A stretch of DNA of 47,690 bases from Phycisphaerae bacterium (GTDB taxonomy: Bacteria > Planctomycetota > Phycisphaerae > Phycisphaerales > Phycisphaeraceae). The number at the start of each line of letters is the position of its first letter. The first letter of the stretch is position 1. The notes under the pieces are model-generated. The model was given only the letters and a program-made list of their open reading frames with translations. It was not told the DNA's origin and made no database searches. The DNA is taken from the NCBI GenBank assembly GCA_030426385.1, contig JAUHYI010000033.1, positions 1 through 47,690 of the forward strand. Reading direction: 5' to 3'. The translations under genes were made by a program, and so were the position numbers. Of this stretch, positions 8,579 through 16,859 are shown piece by piece.

Positions 8579-9589
8579 ATGGCAATTAAAGTAGGCGTAA
8601 TTGGTTTGGGCATGATGGGTTGTACGCACCTGGATGTGTATGCGAAGTTGGAAGGCGTTGAAGTGGCTGCGGTCGCGGACAAAAATCCGAAACGACTGTC
8701 CGGCGAAGAGAAAGCTGTGGGTAACGTGGAAGGGCAGGCGCAGGGTGGTTTTGATTTTGCGTCAGTTAAGAAATACGAAGACGGCATGGAGTTGATTGCA
8801 GACGAATCAATCGACCTGGTTGATATCTGTCTGGTAACGCCGTTGCATTTGGAATATGCGAAAGCGGCATTTGCCGCGGGCAAGCATGTGCTGGTGGAGA
8901 AGCCGTTGGCACGAACGTTGGAGGATGCGCGGGCGATCGTGGCTGCGTCGGAAACAGCCAAGGGGCTATCGATGCCTGCGATGTGTATGCGGTTTTGGCC
9001 CGAGTGGTCGTGGCTGAAGGACGCGGTCGCGCAGAACACCTATGGAAAAGTATTGTCCGCGCATTTCAGTCGTTTGGCATCACATCCAGGCGGTCCGTTT
9101 TATTCGGATGGCAAGGCATGTGGCGGAGCGCTGTTGGATTTGCACATTCATGATTCGGATTTTGTGCAGTACTGTTTTGGTGTGCCCGATGCGGTGATGA
9201 GTCGCGGGTATAGCAAGATTAGCGGCGAGCCCGACCATGTGATGACGCAGTATCTGTATGAGGACGGCCCGATGGTCAGTGCCGAGGGCGGATGGAGTTT
9301 GTCGGATGGATATGGTTTTACGATGCGGTACGTGGTCAATTTTGAGAAGGCGACCGCTATGTTTGATATCGGGGGTGAGCCGACGTTGAAACTGATTCAA
9401 GATGGCAAAAGCGAAGCCGTGAAAGTTCGCGGCGCGATGGGTTATGAAATTGAAATCGAGTACATGGTCGATTGCATCAAGCAAGGCAAGAAGCCCGAGA
9501 CGGTGACGCTGGCCAGTGCGGCTGAGTCGGTGCGTCTGGTGGAAGCTGAGAATAAGAGTATTGCAACGGGCAATGTGGTGACGTTGTGA
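8579..9589 (+). CDS. Gfo/Idh/MocA family oxidoreductase
   Basis: NAD(P)-dependent sugar dehydrogenase family, 336 residues. The Rossmann fold begins VGVIGLGMMGCTHLDVYAKL. The EKP block is VEKPLARTLEDA near residues 112-123, where the Lys is catalytic. The C-terminal domain contains GGALLDLHIHDSDFVQY, matching the family's substrate-binding sheet with its Asp and His. It lies 103 nt after the TIM-barrel isomerase and 69 nt before the NagB-like gene, all on one strand. Such oxidoreductase/isomerase pairs often work by oxidation to a 3-keto sugar, but that mechanism is only inferred here. Confidence 0.92.
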   Translation: MAIKVGVIGLGMMGCTHLDVYAKLEGVEVAAVADKNPKRLSGEEKAVGNVEGQAQGGFDFASVKKYEDGMELIADESIDLVDICLVTPLHLEYAKAAFAAGKHVLVEKPLARTLEDARAIVAASETAKGLSMPAMCMRFWPEWSWLKDAVAQNTYGKVLSAHFSRLASHPGGPFYSDGKACGGALLDLHIHDSDFVQYCFGVPDAVMSRGYSKISGEPDHVMTQYLYEDGPMVSAEGGWSLSDGYGFTMRYVVNFEKATAMFDIGGEPTLKLIQDGKSEAVKVRGAMGYEIEIEYMVDCIKQGKKPETVTLASAAESVRLVEAENKSIATGNVVTL

Positions 9590-9658
9590 TAGCGAAGTAA
9601 TGAGTGTGGGGTTGTTAAAACACTAAACAGATAAAACACGAACAGACAGGAGCAGGTT

Positions 9659-10591
9659 ATGGCACGAGCAATTAGCAAAGTAGCACCAGGTTGGTGGGAT
9701 TACACAACATTGGATGAGTCGTTGTTGGCCGACGCGGCGAAACTGACCGCTGAAGATTTATTGCAGTTGTCGAGGCCGGGTTTTACGGTTCGGATTTATG
9801 ACACGTTGCAGGAGTTGTACTGCGCTGAAGCGATGGAATACATCGAAGCGTGGCAGCAGTCGACGCCGGATAATCCTGCGGGTATTTGCGGACCGATCGG
9901 GCCGACCGAGCAGTTGCCGTTGGTAGCGACGATTGTGAATGGTTTGGGTTTGAATCTGGGCAAAGTCGATGCGCATTTCTGGGGCATGGATGAATGGATC
10001 GAAGACGGCAAGCCAGTGGCAACAGATCATCCGTTGTCATTTGCGAAAGCTGATATGGAAATGTGTTTTAATCGGATCAAGCCTGAGTTGGCGATGCCCA
10101 AGGCGAACCTGCATTTTCCAACGGATCTAGATGCGTATAGCGCGACGTATGATCAAGTGCGCTGCGTGTTGATGCAAGGTGGTCAGGGTGAAGTGAAGCA
10201 CTGGGCATTTAATGATCCACCCAAACGTGAAGGCGCGTATGTGGATGCCCCGCCTGCGCCGGAAGAATATCGCAAGCTGGGAACGCGCGTGACAGATTTG
10301 CATCCGATGACGGTGATTCAAAACGCGCGCACATCAGGTGGCGGGTATGTGCCTGCGGTGCCGACATGTGCCGCGACAGTTGGGCCCGTGGAAACGTGGA
10401 AAGCCGAGCGCGTGAGTATTTGGCATCCAGGTCATCACGACAATCCGTTTGGCATGCGTTTGAGTGCGATGATGATCAGTAAAAAGATTATGGATACATC
10501 GCTGCCGATGAGTTTGCTGGGCGATCATCCTGATGTGGTGTTCAGTTATTATCGCGGTGCCATTGGCACGGTGGAAGCGGAGATGCATTGA
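9659..10591 (+). CDS. NagB-like glucosamine-6-phosphate deaminase/isomerase family protein
   Basis: A 310-residue protein of the sugar isomerase fold shared by glucosamine-6-phosphate deaminase and 6-phosphogluconolactonase. The visible core is [20 protein letters not shown] followed by HFWGMDEWI, which parallels the NagB phosphate loop and its NMDEY block. The C-terminal half is longer than in NagB and contains [22 protein letters not shown] at 9648-9652 is 6 nt before ATG 9659. As last gene of the ROK-PIG-L operon it would complete deamination/isomerisation of the de-acetylated amino sugar. Divergence from classical NagB suggests a different substrate. Family call moderately sure, activity inferred. 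Confidence 0.75.
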   Translation: MARAISKVAPGWWDYTTLDESLLADAAKLTAEDLLQLSRPGFTVRIYDTLQELYCAEAMEYIEAWQQSTPDNPAGICGPIGPTEQLPLVATIVNGLGLNLGKVDAHFWGMDEWIEDGKPVATDHPLSFAKADMEMCFNRIKPELAMPKANLHFPTDLDAYSATYDQVRCVLMQGGQGEVKHWAFNDPPKREGAYVDAPPAPEEYRKLGTRVTDLHPMTVIQNARTSGGGYVPAVPTCAATVGPVETWKAERVSIWHPGHHDNPFGMRLSAMMISKKIMDTSLPMSLLGDHPDVVFSYYRGAIGTVEAEMH

Positions 10592-10633
10592 TCGCCAAGC
10601 GTTTTCAGCGGGGAGGGGAGAAGATGTTTTTGT

Positions 10634-10705
10634 CCACAGATTTCACAGATTGAAACAGATTGTTTTTTGGGGGGAAGAAGAAAGGTTTAATAAAGAGGCA
10701 CAGAG
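10634..10705. repeat. CACAGATT / CACAGAG-type repeat tract
   Basis: CCACAGATTTCACAGATT followed by GAAACAGATT, then a GGCACAGAGCAG stretch, lie in the 188-nt gap between convergent genes. Short CACAGA-based repeats of this kind recur between genes in many environmental bacterial genomes. A related inverted pair occurs at 27126-27316. No gene is seen here. Confidence 0.45.
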
Positions 10706-10779
10706 CAGAAGGGGCGCCAAGCCGTAAGCGGCAGGGGCGGTGTGTGTCTACCGGAATGTGTGTGCAAATTGTGGGGGGG

Positions 10780-12246
10780 TCAGGGGTGAAGGGCCGGGGT
10801 GGCGCTGGTTTTTTGTTTGGTGTGGGGGTTGGCATGTTTGCGAGCGCTGAGGCGTTTTTTGATGTGTTGGGTGTCGATGGCATTAAGCGCATCGAGCAAG
10901 TCGGCGGCGGTGCGGATGTCGGGGTTGTCGGGGTCATCTGGCCGCAGGACGGTGGCGGTTATTTTTTTAATAGCGCGGGCGTCGGGGTGATTGGAATCGT
11001 ACCGAATGAGCGGGTCGAGTTGCGGGTTGCCTATGGGTTTGGCGATCTGCATAGCCAGATAGAAAAGGTCCGCTTGCGGATCGATCGTCTGGTGCGCGTC
11101 GCGGAGAAGTTTGGACGTGACGCGGTTGGCTTTTTTCATTTGGCCAAGCAAACGTTGGATCTGACTGGTGGACATCATTTCATCGAAGATGGCCGAAAGC
11201 ATGGGCGACTTGGAAAGATCCTCGTCCATGCGAACGGCCGAGCCGAAGTCGACGAACCCGACGCCCTGATCGGTGATAACGACGTTGTCGAGTCGCAGAT
11301 CGAGGTGAATAACGCGCGCGTGTTTGTGTAATGCGTTTAAAAGTTCAGCGGCTTGCAATGCAAATTCAAGTTGCGAAAGTCGTTTGCCGCCGACGCGTAA
11401 CCAGTTGAGGTGCAGTTCGCGGACGAGGCCACGTTTGTCTTTGGCTACGCCGAGGACGCGGGGAACACGGCTGCGATAGGGTTCGGGCAGATCGCGTTGA
11501 AGCAATTGAAGGAAAGCCGCTTCGCGCGAGAGGAAGACGGGGAAGAGGTGATCGACGAGTTTATGGGTTCTGCTTTCGAGTAATTTTTCGTCGGCCTGGG
11601 GTGCGCGTTGTTTAAGTCGGTGGAACACGCTGGCGTGTGAGGGGACGCGCTTGCGCACGTGATAGATGTAGTTGGGCGTGGCGTTGGTTGAAGGTGCTAA
11701 ACCTCGGGCAGCGGTTGGTGTGGCTGAAGCAGGTGTTGAAGGCTGGGCGGTACTGCGTGCGAGTTGGACGTCGAAGACGAAGCGTTCGGTGGTTTGTCCG
11801 GGTTGAAGCAGTGCGATTTTGCGTGCGATGAAATAGTGGGTGGGCTTGCCTATGATTCGATGGAAGAATTTGGCGTGAATCCATGCGAGGCCGGCGCGTG
11901 GGGTGTGGGTTAGTCCTGTGTCTTGTTCGACGACGTACCCGGGGTGTTGAGCGAAGTCGCGGGCCCAGTCCTGGACTGTTTTGAGATCAGGGGCGATGGC
12001 GAGGAACTGTCCGCCCCAACGGAGTCGATCGAAAATGTCAGTAGGGCTGGCGACGTGGCGAGCTTCGTGGTGTGCGAAAAGATAGTCGACGGGGCCGAGG
12101 TGGTCGTTGCTGACATCGTCACTGTTGAATGGATCCACGACATCATGGTTTTTGCCAAAACGGAGGAAGTCGAAATCGTGAGCCAGCGCATGTTGCACCG
12201 CGGCGTTGATCGCGCGATCGAGGATGGTGGTGGGAAGTGATGGCAT
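10780..12246 (-). CDS. protein-kinase-fold protein with methyltransferase-like N-terminal region
   Basis: A 488-residue two-part protein. Residues about 195-430 show a kinase-fold core: catalytic loop VIHLDLRLDNVVI (312-324, with the Asp and Asn of HxDxxxxN) and metal-binding DFGSAVR (333-339). This resembles small-molecule/LPS-type and Ser/Thr-type kinases; the ATP-binding Lys and glycine loop are not obvious. Residues about 50-150 (ARHVASPTDIFDRLRWGGQFLAIAP) resemble the second half of a class I SAM methyltransferase, without a clear glycine-rich SAM motif, and are joined by an Ala/Thr/Pro linker (about 164-190). The C-terminus is basic. It stands alone, convergent with the sugar operon. 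The function is not known; phosphorylation of a cell-envelope glycan or a protein is possible. Confidence 0.6.
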   Translation of the reverse strand: MPSLPTTILDRAINAAVQHALAHDFDFLRFGKNHDVVDPFNSDDVSNDHLGPVDYLFAHHEARHVASPTDIFDRLRWGGQFLAIAPDLKTVQDWARDFAQHPGYVVEQDTGLTHTPRAGLAWIHAKFFHRIIGKPTHYFIARKIALLQPGQTTERFVFDVQLARSTAQPSTPASATPTAARGLAPSTNATPNYIYHVRKRVPSHASVFHRLKQRAPQADEKLLESRTHKLVDHLFPVFLSREAAFLQLLQRDLPEPYRSRVPRVLGVAKDKRGLVRELHLNWLRVGGKRLSQLEFALQAAELLNALHKHARVIHLDLRLDNVVITDQGVGFVDFGSAVRMDEDLSKSPMLSAIFDEMMSTSQIQRLLGQMKKANRVTSKLLRDAHQTIDPQADLFYLAMQIAKPIGNPQLDPLIRYDSNHPDARAIKKITATVLRPDDPDNPDIRTAADLLDALNAIDTQHIKKRLSARKHANPHTKQKTSATPALHP

Positions 12247-12571
12247 GGAACGGGCGGCGCGCGGGCTTGTTAAAAAGTGAGGGGTCGTGGGTGGTAGGAA
12301 TTCAATGGGGAATGTGGGGCGGAATGTGGGGCGGGGAGGAGTGATCGTAACACGAAGCGGGTTGGAATCGAAGGGTAAGTTGGTTGTGAGAAGAATGTAA
12401 GCGAGGGATATCGCGTCCTTGTTAATGGATCGGCTGGTGGAACGAGTCGATCTAGTGAAATATAGGCTGAATAAAAAGTGAATGCCGCGAGTTAAACGTA
12501 TGGCAAAGATTGTTAACGGTGGGGCCGATAATGTTTGGTGATGTGTTTGGTTGTTTGATGGGAGAGCTGTG
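12247..12571. other. intergenic gap, no gene seen
   Basis: The 325 nt between the divergent kinase-fold gene and the thioredoxin gene have G-rich stretches but no convincing ORF, hairpin or promoter pair. Both genes' promoters must lie here. Confidence 0.4.
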
Positions 12572-13054
12572 ATGTTTGGTCAACAAGGTAAGACAGAAGG
12601 TTCGAGTCGATCGCGATTGTGGTTGATGGTGGGAATGGTGGTGTTGTTGGGCGTGGTGGTTTGGCGATCAGGTGGGCCTGTCGAGGTTGTGGCGCTCGAT
12701 GGTTGGTCGCATGTGTTGGGCGATGTAGAAAGTGAGGCGACAAATGAAGCGGACAAGCCAACGTTGATGCTGTTCACCGCGGATTGGTGTCCGCCGTGTC
12801 AGGTCTTGAAAAAAGATGTGTTGAAAGATCCAGCGATTGCGGCGCGGTTGCCGCGGGAATTTCGATTGGTGGTGGTCGATTTGACCGAGCCAACGCGCCA
12901 GGCGAATGCGTGGGCGGATCGGTTTGAGGTGTCAGCGATCCCGGAGATGGTGATTCTGGACACGGAGGGAGAGGCGGTTTCGCGCATTGTGGGTTCGATG
13001 GGGCGTGAGGCATTTGTGGATTGGATCGATAAAGGATTGGCCGCGATGAAATGA
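12572..13054 (+). CDS. membrane-anchored thioredoxin-fold protein
   Basis: A 160-residue protein with one N-terminal hydrophobic helix (about 16-33, LWLMVGMVVLLGVVVW) and a periplasm-facing thioredoxin domain. The active site is DWCPPC (Cys73, Cys76), with the cis-proline loop SAIPEMVI later. It likely handles disulfide exchange outside the inner membrane, like DsbD-C or DipZ-type domains. GGAGAG at 12561-12566 is 5 nt before ATG 12572, which decides the start over the TTG at 12551. It is not clearly in an operon; the acyl-CoA ligase follows after a G-rich gap of about 200 nt. The client protein is unknown. Confidence 0.85.
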   Translation: MFGQQGKTEGSSRSRLWLMVGMVVLLGVVVWRSGGPVEVVALDGWSHVLGDVESEATNEADKPTLMLFTADWCPPCQVLKKDVLKDPAIAARLPREFRLVVVDLTEPTRQANAWADRFEVSAIPEMVILDTEGEAVSRIVGSMGREAFVDWIDKGLAAMK

Positions 13055-13167
13055 AGCGATGTGCGGTAAAAGTGGTGTGGGGCGGGCGTGCAAGATTGTT
13101 GCGAGACTGTTGTAAGGTTGATGATGGAAGTAGGGGGAGGTGAAGGGAGGTAAGGAACTTGAGGGAG

Positions 13168-13220
13168 CGTGGGGGAAGGTGGGAGAGCACGGGGGAACGT
13201 GGGGGAACGTGGGGGGGGGG
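13168..13220 (+). repeat. G-rich motif array (GGGGGAACGT units)
   Basis: Several imperfect units of the form GGGGGAACGT or GGGGGAAGGT end in a run of ten G, just upstream of the acyl-CoA ligase start. The same unit appears near 16811, 21041, 22636-22735, 24300, 31991 and 44705. The run could fold into a G-quadruplex in the template or transcript leader. Confidence 0.7.
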
Positions 13221-13256
13221 ATTGAAGGGGGCATGTGGGGGGGGTATGATTTCGGG

Positions 13257-14738
13257 ATGAGTATGTTGCAATCGATCATGTCGCGGGTTTGGCGATCGCC
13301 GGGGCGGGTGGCCGTGGTGGATGATCGTCAGACGTATACGTATGGAAAACTGGCGTTGGGTTCGATGGTGATCGCGCGAGAAATTGCGCGAGCCACGTCG
13401 AACAAACATGTGGGAATCATGTTGCCGACCAGCGGTGTGTTTCCGATGTCGATCATGGGGGTGTGGCGATTAGGGCGGGTGGGTGTGCCACTGAATTATC
13501 TATTGAAGCCGGAGGAGTTGACGTATGTGATTCGCGATGCGGGTTTGGATTGCATCGTGACAGCGGGTCCGTTGTTGGACATGTTGAAATTACGTGACGC
13601 GATTCCGGATGATGTGAAGTTGATCACATTGGAAGACGTGTCGTTCAAAGCCGGCGCGGTGGTGTCGAGTTTGCGTTTAGCCAAGAATCGCACAGCAAAC
13701 GATACCGCGGTGATTCTGTACACGTCGGGAACGAGTGGTAAGCCCAAGGGCGTCATGCTTAGTCATGGCAACATTCGCAGTGATGTCGAGGCGGGAATCG
13801 AACATTCGGGCTTGTCGGCTTCAGATACATTTCTGGGTGTGTTGCCACAATTTCACAGTTTTGGATTGACGGCGTTGACGATGATTCCGTTGAGCCTGGG
13901 GGCCAGGGTGGTGTACTCGGCGAAGTTCATGCCCAAACGCATTGTGGAATTGCTCAAAGAGCATCGGCCACAAGTGATGATGGCGGTGCCTTCAATGTAT
14001 GGCGCGCTGTTGAGTGTGAAGAGTGCGACGCGTGAGGATTTTTCGTCGTTGTCATGTCCGATCAGTGGTGGTGAGCCATTGCCGGACGCGGTGTTTGAAG
14101 CGTATCAATCAAGGTTCGGGGTTAAGTTGTTTGAAGGTTATGGATTGACTGAAACATCGCCTGCCACACACTGGTGTACGCCGGATAAATGGAAACGGCA
14201 CGCGGTGGGTCAGGCGCTTCCGGGCGTGCAGACATTGATCGTGGATGATAAGGATCAGCCGCTTGGTGTGGATGAAGATGGCGAGGTGTTGATCGCGGGG
14301 CCGATTATTATGCAAGGGTATTACCAATTGCCCGAGCAGACGGACGCGGTGTTTGTGGAGATCAACGGCACGCGGTATTTCCGCACCGGGGACATCGGCA
14401 AGTTGGACAGCGATGGCTATCTGTATATCACCGGCCGCAAAAAAGAGATGATCATCATCGGCGGCGAAAATGTGTTTCCGCGTGAGATTGAAGAAGTGCT
14501 CAACAAACACGAGTCGGTGACAGCCTCTGCGGTGATCGGAATGCAGGATGGAATGCGCGGCGAAGTGCCGATCGCGTTTGTGGAAATTGAAGAGGACGCG
14601 ACGTTTGACGAAGGGGCATTACGCAAGTGGTGCCGAGATAGTCTGGCGAACTACAAGGTGCCGAAAGAGATTCGGCATATCGAAGCGTTACCCCGTAACC
14701 CGACGGGTAAAATTATGCGACGTGAGTTGGTGGTGTGA
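13257..14738 (+). CDS. AMP-dependent acyl-CoA ligase (long-chain fatty acid CoA ligase-like)
   Basis: Activates a carboxylate, probably a fatty acid, to acyl-AMP and then acyl-CoA in the cytoplasm. It has 493 residues with the adenylation motifs in order: ILYTSGTSGKPKGVMLSHGN, GYGLTETSPATHW, YFRTGDIGKLDSDGYLYITGRKKEMIIIGGENVFPREIE and the C-terminal NPTGKIMRREL with the catalytic Lys. ATG 13257 (MSMLQSIMSR) was chosen because sequence before it is a G-run encoding a Gly/Trp/Glu stretch unlike the family. It is the only gene of fatty acid metabolism nearby, so the substrate cannot be set by context. The family is firm. Confidence 0.93.
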   Translation: MSMLQSIMSRVWRSPGRVAVVDDRQTYTYGKLALGSMVIAREIARATSNKHVGIMLPTSGVFPMSIMGVWRLGRVGVPLNYLLKPEELTYVIRDAGLDCIVTAGPLLDMLKLRDAIPDDVKLITLEDVSFKAGAVVSSLRLAKNRTANDTAVILYTSGTSGKPKGVMLSHGNIRSDVEAGIEHSGLSASDTFLGVLPQFHSFGLTALTMIPLSLGARVVYSAKFMPKRIVELLKEHRPQVMMAVPSMYGALLSVKSATREDFSSLSCPISGGEPLPDAVFEAYQSRFGVKLFEGYGLTETSPATHWCTPDKWKRHAVGQALPGVQTLIVDDKDQPLGVDEDGEVLIAGPIIMQGYYQLPEQTDAVFVEINGTRYFRTGDIGKLDSDGYLYITGRKKEMIIIGGENVFPREIEEVLNKHESVTASAVIGMQDGMRGEVPIAFVEIEEDATFDEGALRKWCRDSLANYKVPKEIRHIEALPRNPTGKIMRRELVV

Positions 14739-14794
14739 AGCGATGCAGGTTTTTGTCGGGGCAAGGGTCACGAATAGTGTGAGACATGGATATG

Positions 14795-15604
14795 CTAAGC
14801 CGCAAGCGATTGGGGCTGGGGTTGAGATAGGGTAGCAGTGTGGGGTTTTTGGATGATGGCGCAGACGCTGGTGCCGAAGGGGATGAGCGCGGCGGGCAAG
14901 TGGGAGGCCAATGCAAATTCAGCACGGCAAGCGAGGCGCATGACCGCGTTGACCCAGGGCTTGGGCAAGTGGTGTTGTTCGATTTTGTCAGCGCGGTTTT
15001 TGTTGAGTTTGGCCACGGTCCATTTGGGCAGGAAAATGCCGTGGAATAGATAACGAATGTTGCGGACCTGGCCGAAGGGTTCGACGAGTCGGCGAAGGGT
15101 TTTGCGGTTGTATCGCCGGTAGTGCTGGTTCATTTCGTCGTGCTGATCCCATAGCGACATGAACGCCGGGACAGTGATGAGCAGGTGCCCGCCGGGGCGA
15201 AGCATGTTGAACATGTCAGCGACCGCATTGCGATCGTTTTCAATGTGTTCGATGACGTCGAGCGCGGTGATCAAATCGTAAGTGCGATTTTGATAGATAC
15301 GATGACCGAGTAGTTCGGTGTCGATGCGATCGCGCAGAAGGTTGTCGTCGGTGAGCAGTGACGTGTCCGCCTCGATGCCACGGACGGTTCCGAATTTAGC
15401 GAGCTGTTGCATGAACAGTCCATCGCCGCAGCCAACGTCGAGGCTGTCGATGTGTTGGGGGCAACCGGTGCGGCGATCGCGTGTGCCAGCGGGAGCGGCG
15501 AGATCGTAGCGCTTGATCAGTGAAAGAAGCATGGCCTGTCGAGCCTGCCACCACCAATGATGGTTATACAGCGTGGCGTAATGTTGGCCGTATTCGGTTT
15601 GCAT
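14795..15604 (-). CDS. class I SAM-dependent methyltransferase (UbiG-like)
   Basis: A 269-residue methyltransferase with SAM motif I IDSLDVGCGDGLFMQQLAKFG, the acidic residue at the end of strand two in GIEAD, motif II DLITALDVIEHIE and motif III MLRPGGHLLITVPAFMSLW. Its start overlaps the end of the upstream glycosyltransferase gene by 41 nt, so both are co-transcribed and likely coupled. That pairing points to methylation of a lipid-linked sugar, polyprenyl-linked intermediate or cell-surface glycan rather than of ubiquinone. A C-terminal hydrophobic stretch (AEFALASHLPAALIPFG) may help membrane association. The actual acceptor is not known. Confidence 0.9.
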   Translation of the reverse strand: MQTEYGQHYATLYNHHWWWQARQAMLLSLIKRYDLAAPAGTRDRRTGCPQHIDSLDVGCGDGLFMQQLAKFGTVRGIEADTSLLTDDNLLRDRIDTELLGHRIYQNRTYDLITALDVIEHIENDRNAVADMFNMLRPGGHLLITVPAFMSLWDQHDEMNQHYRRYNRKTLRRLVEPFGQVRNIRYLFHGIFLPKWTVAKLNKNRADKIEQHHLPKPWVNAVMRLACRAEFALASHLPAALIPFGTSVCAIIQKPHTATLSQPQPQSLAA

Positions 15605-16652
15605 CGAGGTGTTCCGTGATGGACGTGTTTAGGCTGTGATGTTGATCGAACGCGTCGATGCGTTTGATGATGGCGGTGGGGCGAGCGCGGGTTTCATCGA
15701 AAGTGCGCACGACATATTCGCCGACCAGTCCCATGAAAAGAAGTTGGATGCCGCCGAGGAACCAGATGGAAACGACGAGCGTAGGCCAACCGGTGGGCAA
15801 GGTGCCTGGCGCCGCGAAGATGTAGATGGTGGCGTAGGCCATGGCGATGAAGATGGAACTGGTGGAGATGAAAAACCCCAGAAGCTGCATCAATCGCACA
15901 GGTAGCGTTGAAAATGAAAACAAACCATCGTAAGCGAGCGCGAGTAGTTTGGTGAATGTGTATTTGGGTTCGCCCGCAAAGCGCGCGGCGCGTTCGTAGG
16001 TAACGGGAGTTTGGTTGAAGCCGACCCAGGCACGCAGGCCGCGCACGAATCGATTGCGTTCGGTGAGTTGCAACATGGCATCAACGACGCAGCGTTTCAT
16101 ACAACAGAAGTCGCCGGAGTCGAGGGGAATGCGTGTGGATGAGACAGAGTCAAGCAAGCGATAGAAGGCGGCGTAAGCGAAGCGTTTGAAAATATTTTCT
16201 TTGCGCTTGGTGCGCACGCCATAGGCGACGTCGGCATTACCGTTGCCATTCGTATGAGTATGGCTCTGGGTGGTTTCGTTCGCGGGGATGGTTTGGCTTT
16301 GCGGGTCGAGTGCTTCGACCATGCGCAAGAGAATTTCCGGAGGATCCTGCAAGTCGCCATCAATGATGCCGACGACCGAGCCGTTGGCATTTTGAAGTCC
16401 GATGGACACAGCAGCCTGGTGGCCGAAGTTTCGAGCCAGATGAATGCCGACGTAGCGTGGGTCTTGCTGAGTGATGTCCGTGATGAGTTGTTCGGTGTTG
16501 TCGTGACTGCCGTCGTTGATCAGGAGTATTTCGATGTGTTGGAAATCAAGCTGATCGATCACGGGGGCCAAGCGCTGGGTGAGCTGGGGCAAGGTCTGCT
16601 GTTCGTTGTACAGCGGAACGATGAGCGAGAACATGTGGCGATCGAGCGACAT
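15564..16652 (-). CDS. family 2 glycosyltransferase, polyprenyl-phosphate type (DPM1/GtrB-like)
   Basis: Transfers a sugar from a nucleotide donor, probably to polyprenyl phosphate at the cytoplasmic face. It has 362 residues. The GT-A domain begins FSLIVPLYNEQQTLPQL and shows the metal-binding block GIIDGDLQDPPEILLRM. Two C-terminal membrane segments (LLGFFISTSSIFIAMAYATIY and LVVSIWFLGGIQLLFMGLVGEY) match the GtrB/ArnC/DPM layout. A His/Asn/Gly-rich linker after the DxD region is unusual. ATG 16652 was chosen just before the fold begins; a second ATG lies at 16634. It overlaps the downstream methyltransferase gene by 41 nt. Confidence 0.92.
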   Translation of the reverse strand: MSLDRHMFSLIVPLYNEQQTLPQLTQRLAPVIDQLDFQHIEILLINDGSHDNTEQLITDITQQDPRYVGIHLARNFGHQAAVSIGLQNANGSVVGIIDGDLQDPPEILLRMVEALDPQSQTIPANETTQSHTHTNGNGNADVAYGVRTKRKENIFKRFAYAAFYRLLDSVSSTRIPLDSGDFCCMKRCVVDAMLQLTERNRFVRGLRAWVGFNQTPVTYERAARFAGEPKYTFTKLLALAYDGLFSFSTLPVRLMQLLGFFISTSSIFIAMAYATIYIFAAPGTLPTGWPTLVVSIWFLGGIQLLFMGLVGEYVVRTFDETRARPTAIIKRIDAFDQHHSLNTSITEHLDANRIRPTLRHAV

Positions 16653-16810
16653 GTAAGTGGTATCGACGCGATGGGATCGCGCGTTTGACCAGACGGAGAT
16701 TGGGGTCCGATAGGTGGTTTTCGGCGTTCGGTTGGGCCGAAGGAGAGGGGAAAGGGAAAGAGGGAAGGCGCGAAGCCGCAAGCGGTGCGCGCACGGGATG
16801 GCGGCGCGCA

Positions 16811-16840
16811 GGTTAATTCACGCGGGGGAAATGTGGGGGG
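16811..16840 (+). repeat. G-rich motif copy with TTAATTC lead
   Basis: TTAATTCACGC, then GGGGGAAATGTGGGGGG, just beyond the 3' end of the isomerase gene at 16860. It matches the copy at 31991-32030 over both the AT lead and the G-run, so the two are copies of one dispersed element and not just random G-runs. Confidence 0.65.
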
Positions 16841-16859
16841 AGTGGGGGTGAGTGGGGGG

